A stretch of DNA of 5,913 nt. Origin: Ruminococcaceae bacterium UBA1213 (GTDB taxonomy: Bacteria > Bacillota > Clostridia > Oscillospirales > Acutalibacteraceae). Both the position numbers and the translations under genes were made by a program. Positions 5,309-5,913 of the stretch are shown here, piece after piece. The notes below the pieces were generated by a model, which worked only from the letters and a program-made list of their open reading frames with translations, was not told the DNA's origin and ran no database searches. Every line of letters starts with the position of its first letter. Position 1 is the first letter of the stretch. The stretch is taken from NCBI GenBank assembly GCA_002309275.1, contig DBXL01000117.1, positions 1 through 5,913 of the forward strand. Reading direction: 5' to 3'.

Positions 5309-5913
5309 ATGGCAAAACCTGTAATTGCGATAGTGGGCAGACCAAACGTGGGAAAATCCACGTTATTCAATAAGCTTGTCGGCGACAGAATAGCGATTGT
5401 AAATGATACGCCGGGAGTGACAAGGGACAGGATATTTGGCGAGTGCGAGTGGAGAAACAGAAAAATATCACTTGTAGATACAGGCGGAATAGAGCCGTAT
5501 TCGGAAGATATTATATTAAAGCAGATGAGAGTACAAGCACAGCTTGCAATAGATGCGGCAGATGTGATAGTGCTTGTGACGGACATCAAAAGCGGAGTTG
5601 TTGCAACGGACCATGAAGTTGCGGCAATGCTCCAGAAAAGTGGCAGACCTGTTGTATTATGCGTGAATAAATGTGATAAAGTGGGTGAGCCTGATCCGAA
5701 TTTTTATGAGTTTTATAATTTAGGCTTGGGCGATCCGATACAGGTATCATCTGTGCATGGTCACGGTACAGGCGACCTGCTTGATGCAGTGTTTGAGTAT
5801 CTGCCCGATGAAAGTGAAAACGAAGAGGAAAGCGATGTTATAAGCGTTGCGATAATCGGCAGACCGAATGCAGGCAAATCTTCTCTTGTGAATAAAATCA
5901 CAGGTGAGGACAG
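5309..5913 (+). CDS. der: Der (EngA), double-domain ribosome-assembly GTPase (5' part only)
   Basis: 201 full codons are visible before the right edge; the full protein is usually about 435-490 residues. Der is an essential GTPase with two tandem G domains and a C-terminal KH-like domain, and it acts in late 50S subunit assembly. The first domain shows G1 GRPNVGKS (10-17), switch I TPGVTRD (34-40, G2 Thr38), G3 DTGG (57-60), G4 NKCD (120-123) and a G5-like SSVHGHG (147-153). An acidic linker (about 167-176) leads to the second domain, whose G1 GRPNAGKS (184-191) is seen before the sequence ends. The Ala in that second P-loop replaces the more common Val and should be harmless. The ATG is preceded by GAGGTGA (5298-5304) at good spacing. 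The gene follows the rpmF terminator with no clear promoter of its own. Confidence 0.97.
   Translation, partial: MAKPVIAIVGRPNVGKSTLFNKLVGDRIAIVNDTPGVTRDRIFGECEWRNRKISLVDTGGIEPYSEDIILKQMRVQAQLAIDAADVIVLVTDIKSGVVATDHEVAAMLQKSGRPVVLCVNKCDKVGEPDPNFYEFYNLGLGDPIQVSSVHGHGTGDLLDAVFEYLPDESENEEESDVISVAIIGRPNAGKSSLVNKITGED

Noticed and set aside
5281..5589. 102-codon minus-strand open frame across the start of der
   Set aside because: It is antisense to unmistakable Der G1-G3 motifs and would also run through the rpmF terminator.

Overview
The window looks like core chromosome of a low-G+C Gram-positive anaerobe, most likely a member of the Clostridia (Ruminococcus/Oscillospiraceae-like). The reasons are a clostridial-type formate-tetrahydrofolate ligase, a DUF5711 membrane protein (a family I associate with Clostridia), strong AGGAGG-type ribosome binding sites, a TTG start, AT-rich sigma-A promoters and a Cys4 form of ribosomal protein L32. 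The species assignment is inference. I see no mobile element, CRISPR array, phage gene, tRNA or rRNA.

Layout. Positions 1-191 (minus strand) hold the 5' end of thrH (phosphoserine phosphatase/homoserine phosphotransferase), which runs off the left edge. Positions 192-354 are a divergent intergenic region with a good sigma-70/A-type promoter on each strand and a short perfect dyad (221-231) at the predicted thrH transcription start. A tightly packed plus-strand run follows: fhs (355-2022), tsaE (TTG start, 2037-2459), tsaB (2456-3151, 4-base overlap) and a DUF5711 gene (3167-4414). Gaps are 14 and 15 bases, with no internal promoter or terminator seen, so these four genes are probably one transcription unit. 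Next is a short gap with an exact-consensus promoter (TTGACA-N17-TATAAT, 4441-4469) driving the DUF177/YceD gene (4506-4994) and rpmF (5031-5216). A rho-independent terminator (5254-5282) ends that unit. The GTPase gene der starts 26 bases later and runs off the right edge.

How the genes fit together. ThrH (serine branch) and Fhs (formate activation onto tetrahydrofolate) both touch serine/one-carbon metabolism and are transcribed divergently. TsaE and TsaB are two parts of the bacterial machinery that makes the N6-threonylcarbamoyladenosine (t6A) tRNA modification; rimI and tsaD, which often follow them in Firmicutes, are not here. DUF177, L32 and Der all belong to 50S subunit biogenesis, so the right half is a translation/ribosome-assembly cluster. 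The DUF5711 protein, a predicted single-pass membrane protein with a beta-propeller-like ectodomain, is the only product without a known role.

This is mostly an ordinary housekeeping region. I found no convincing new system. The points worth a second look are the placement of the DUF5711 gene in the tsaE-tsaB unit, the divergent promoter region with its dyad, the perfect promoter before DUF177-rpmF, and the terminator that leaves der without an obvious promoter.
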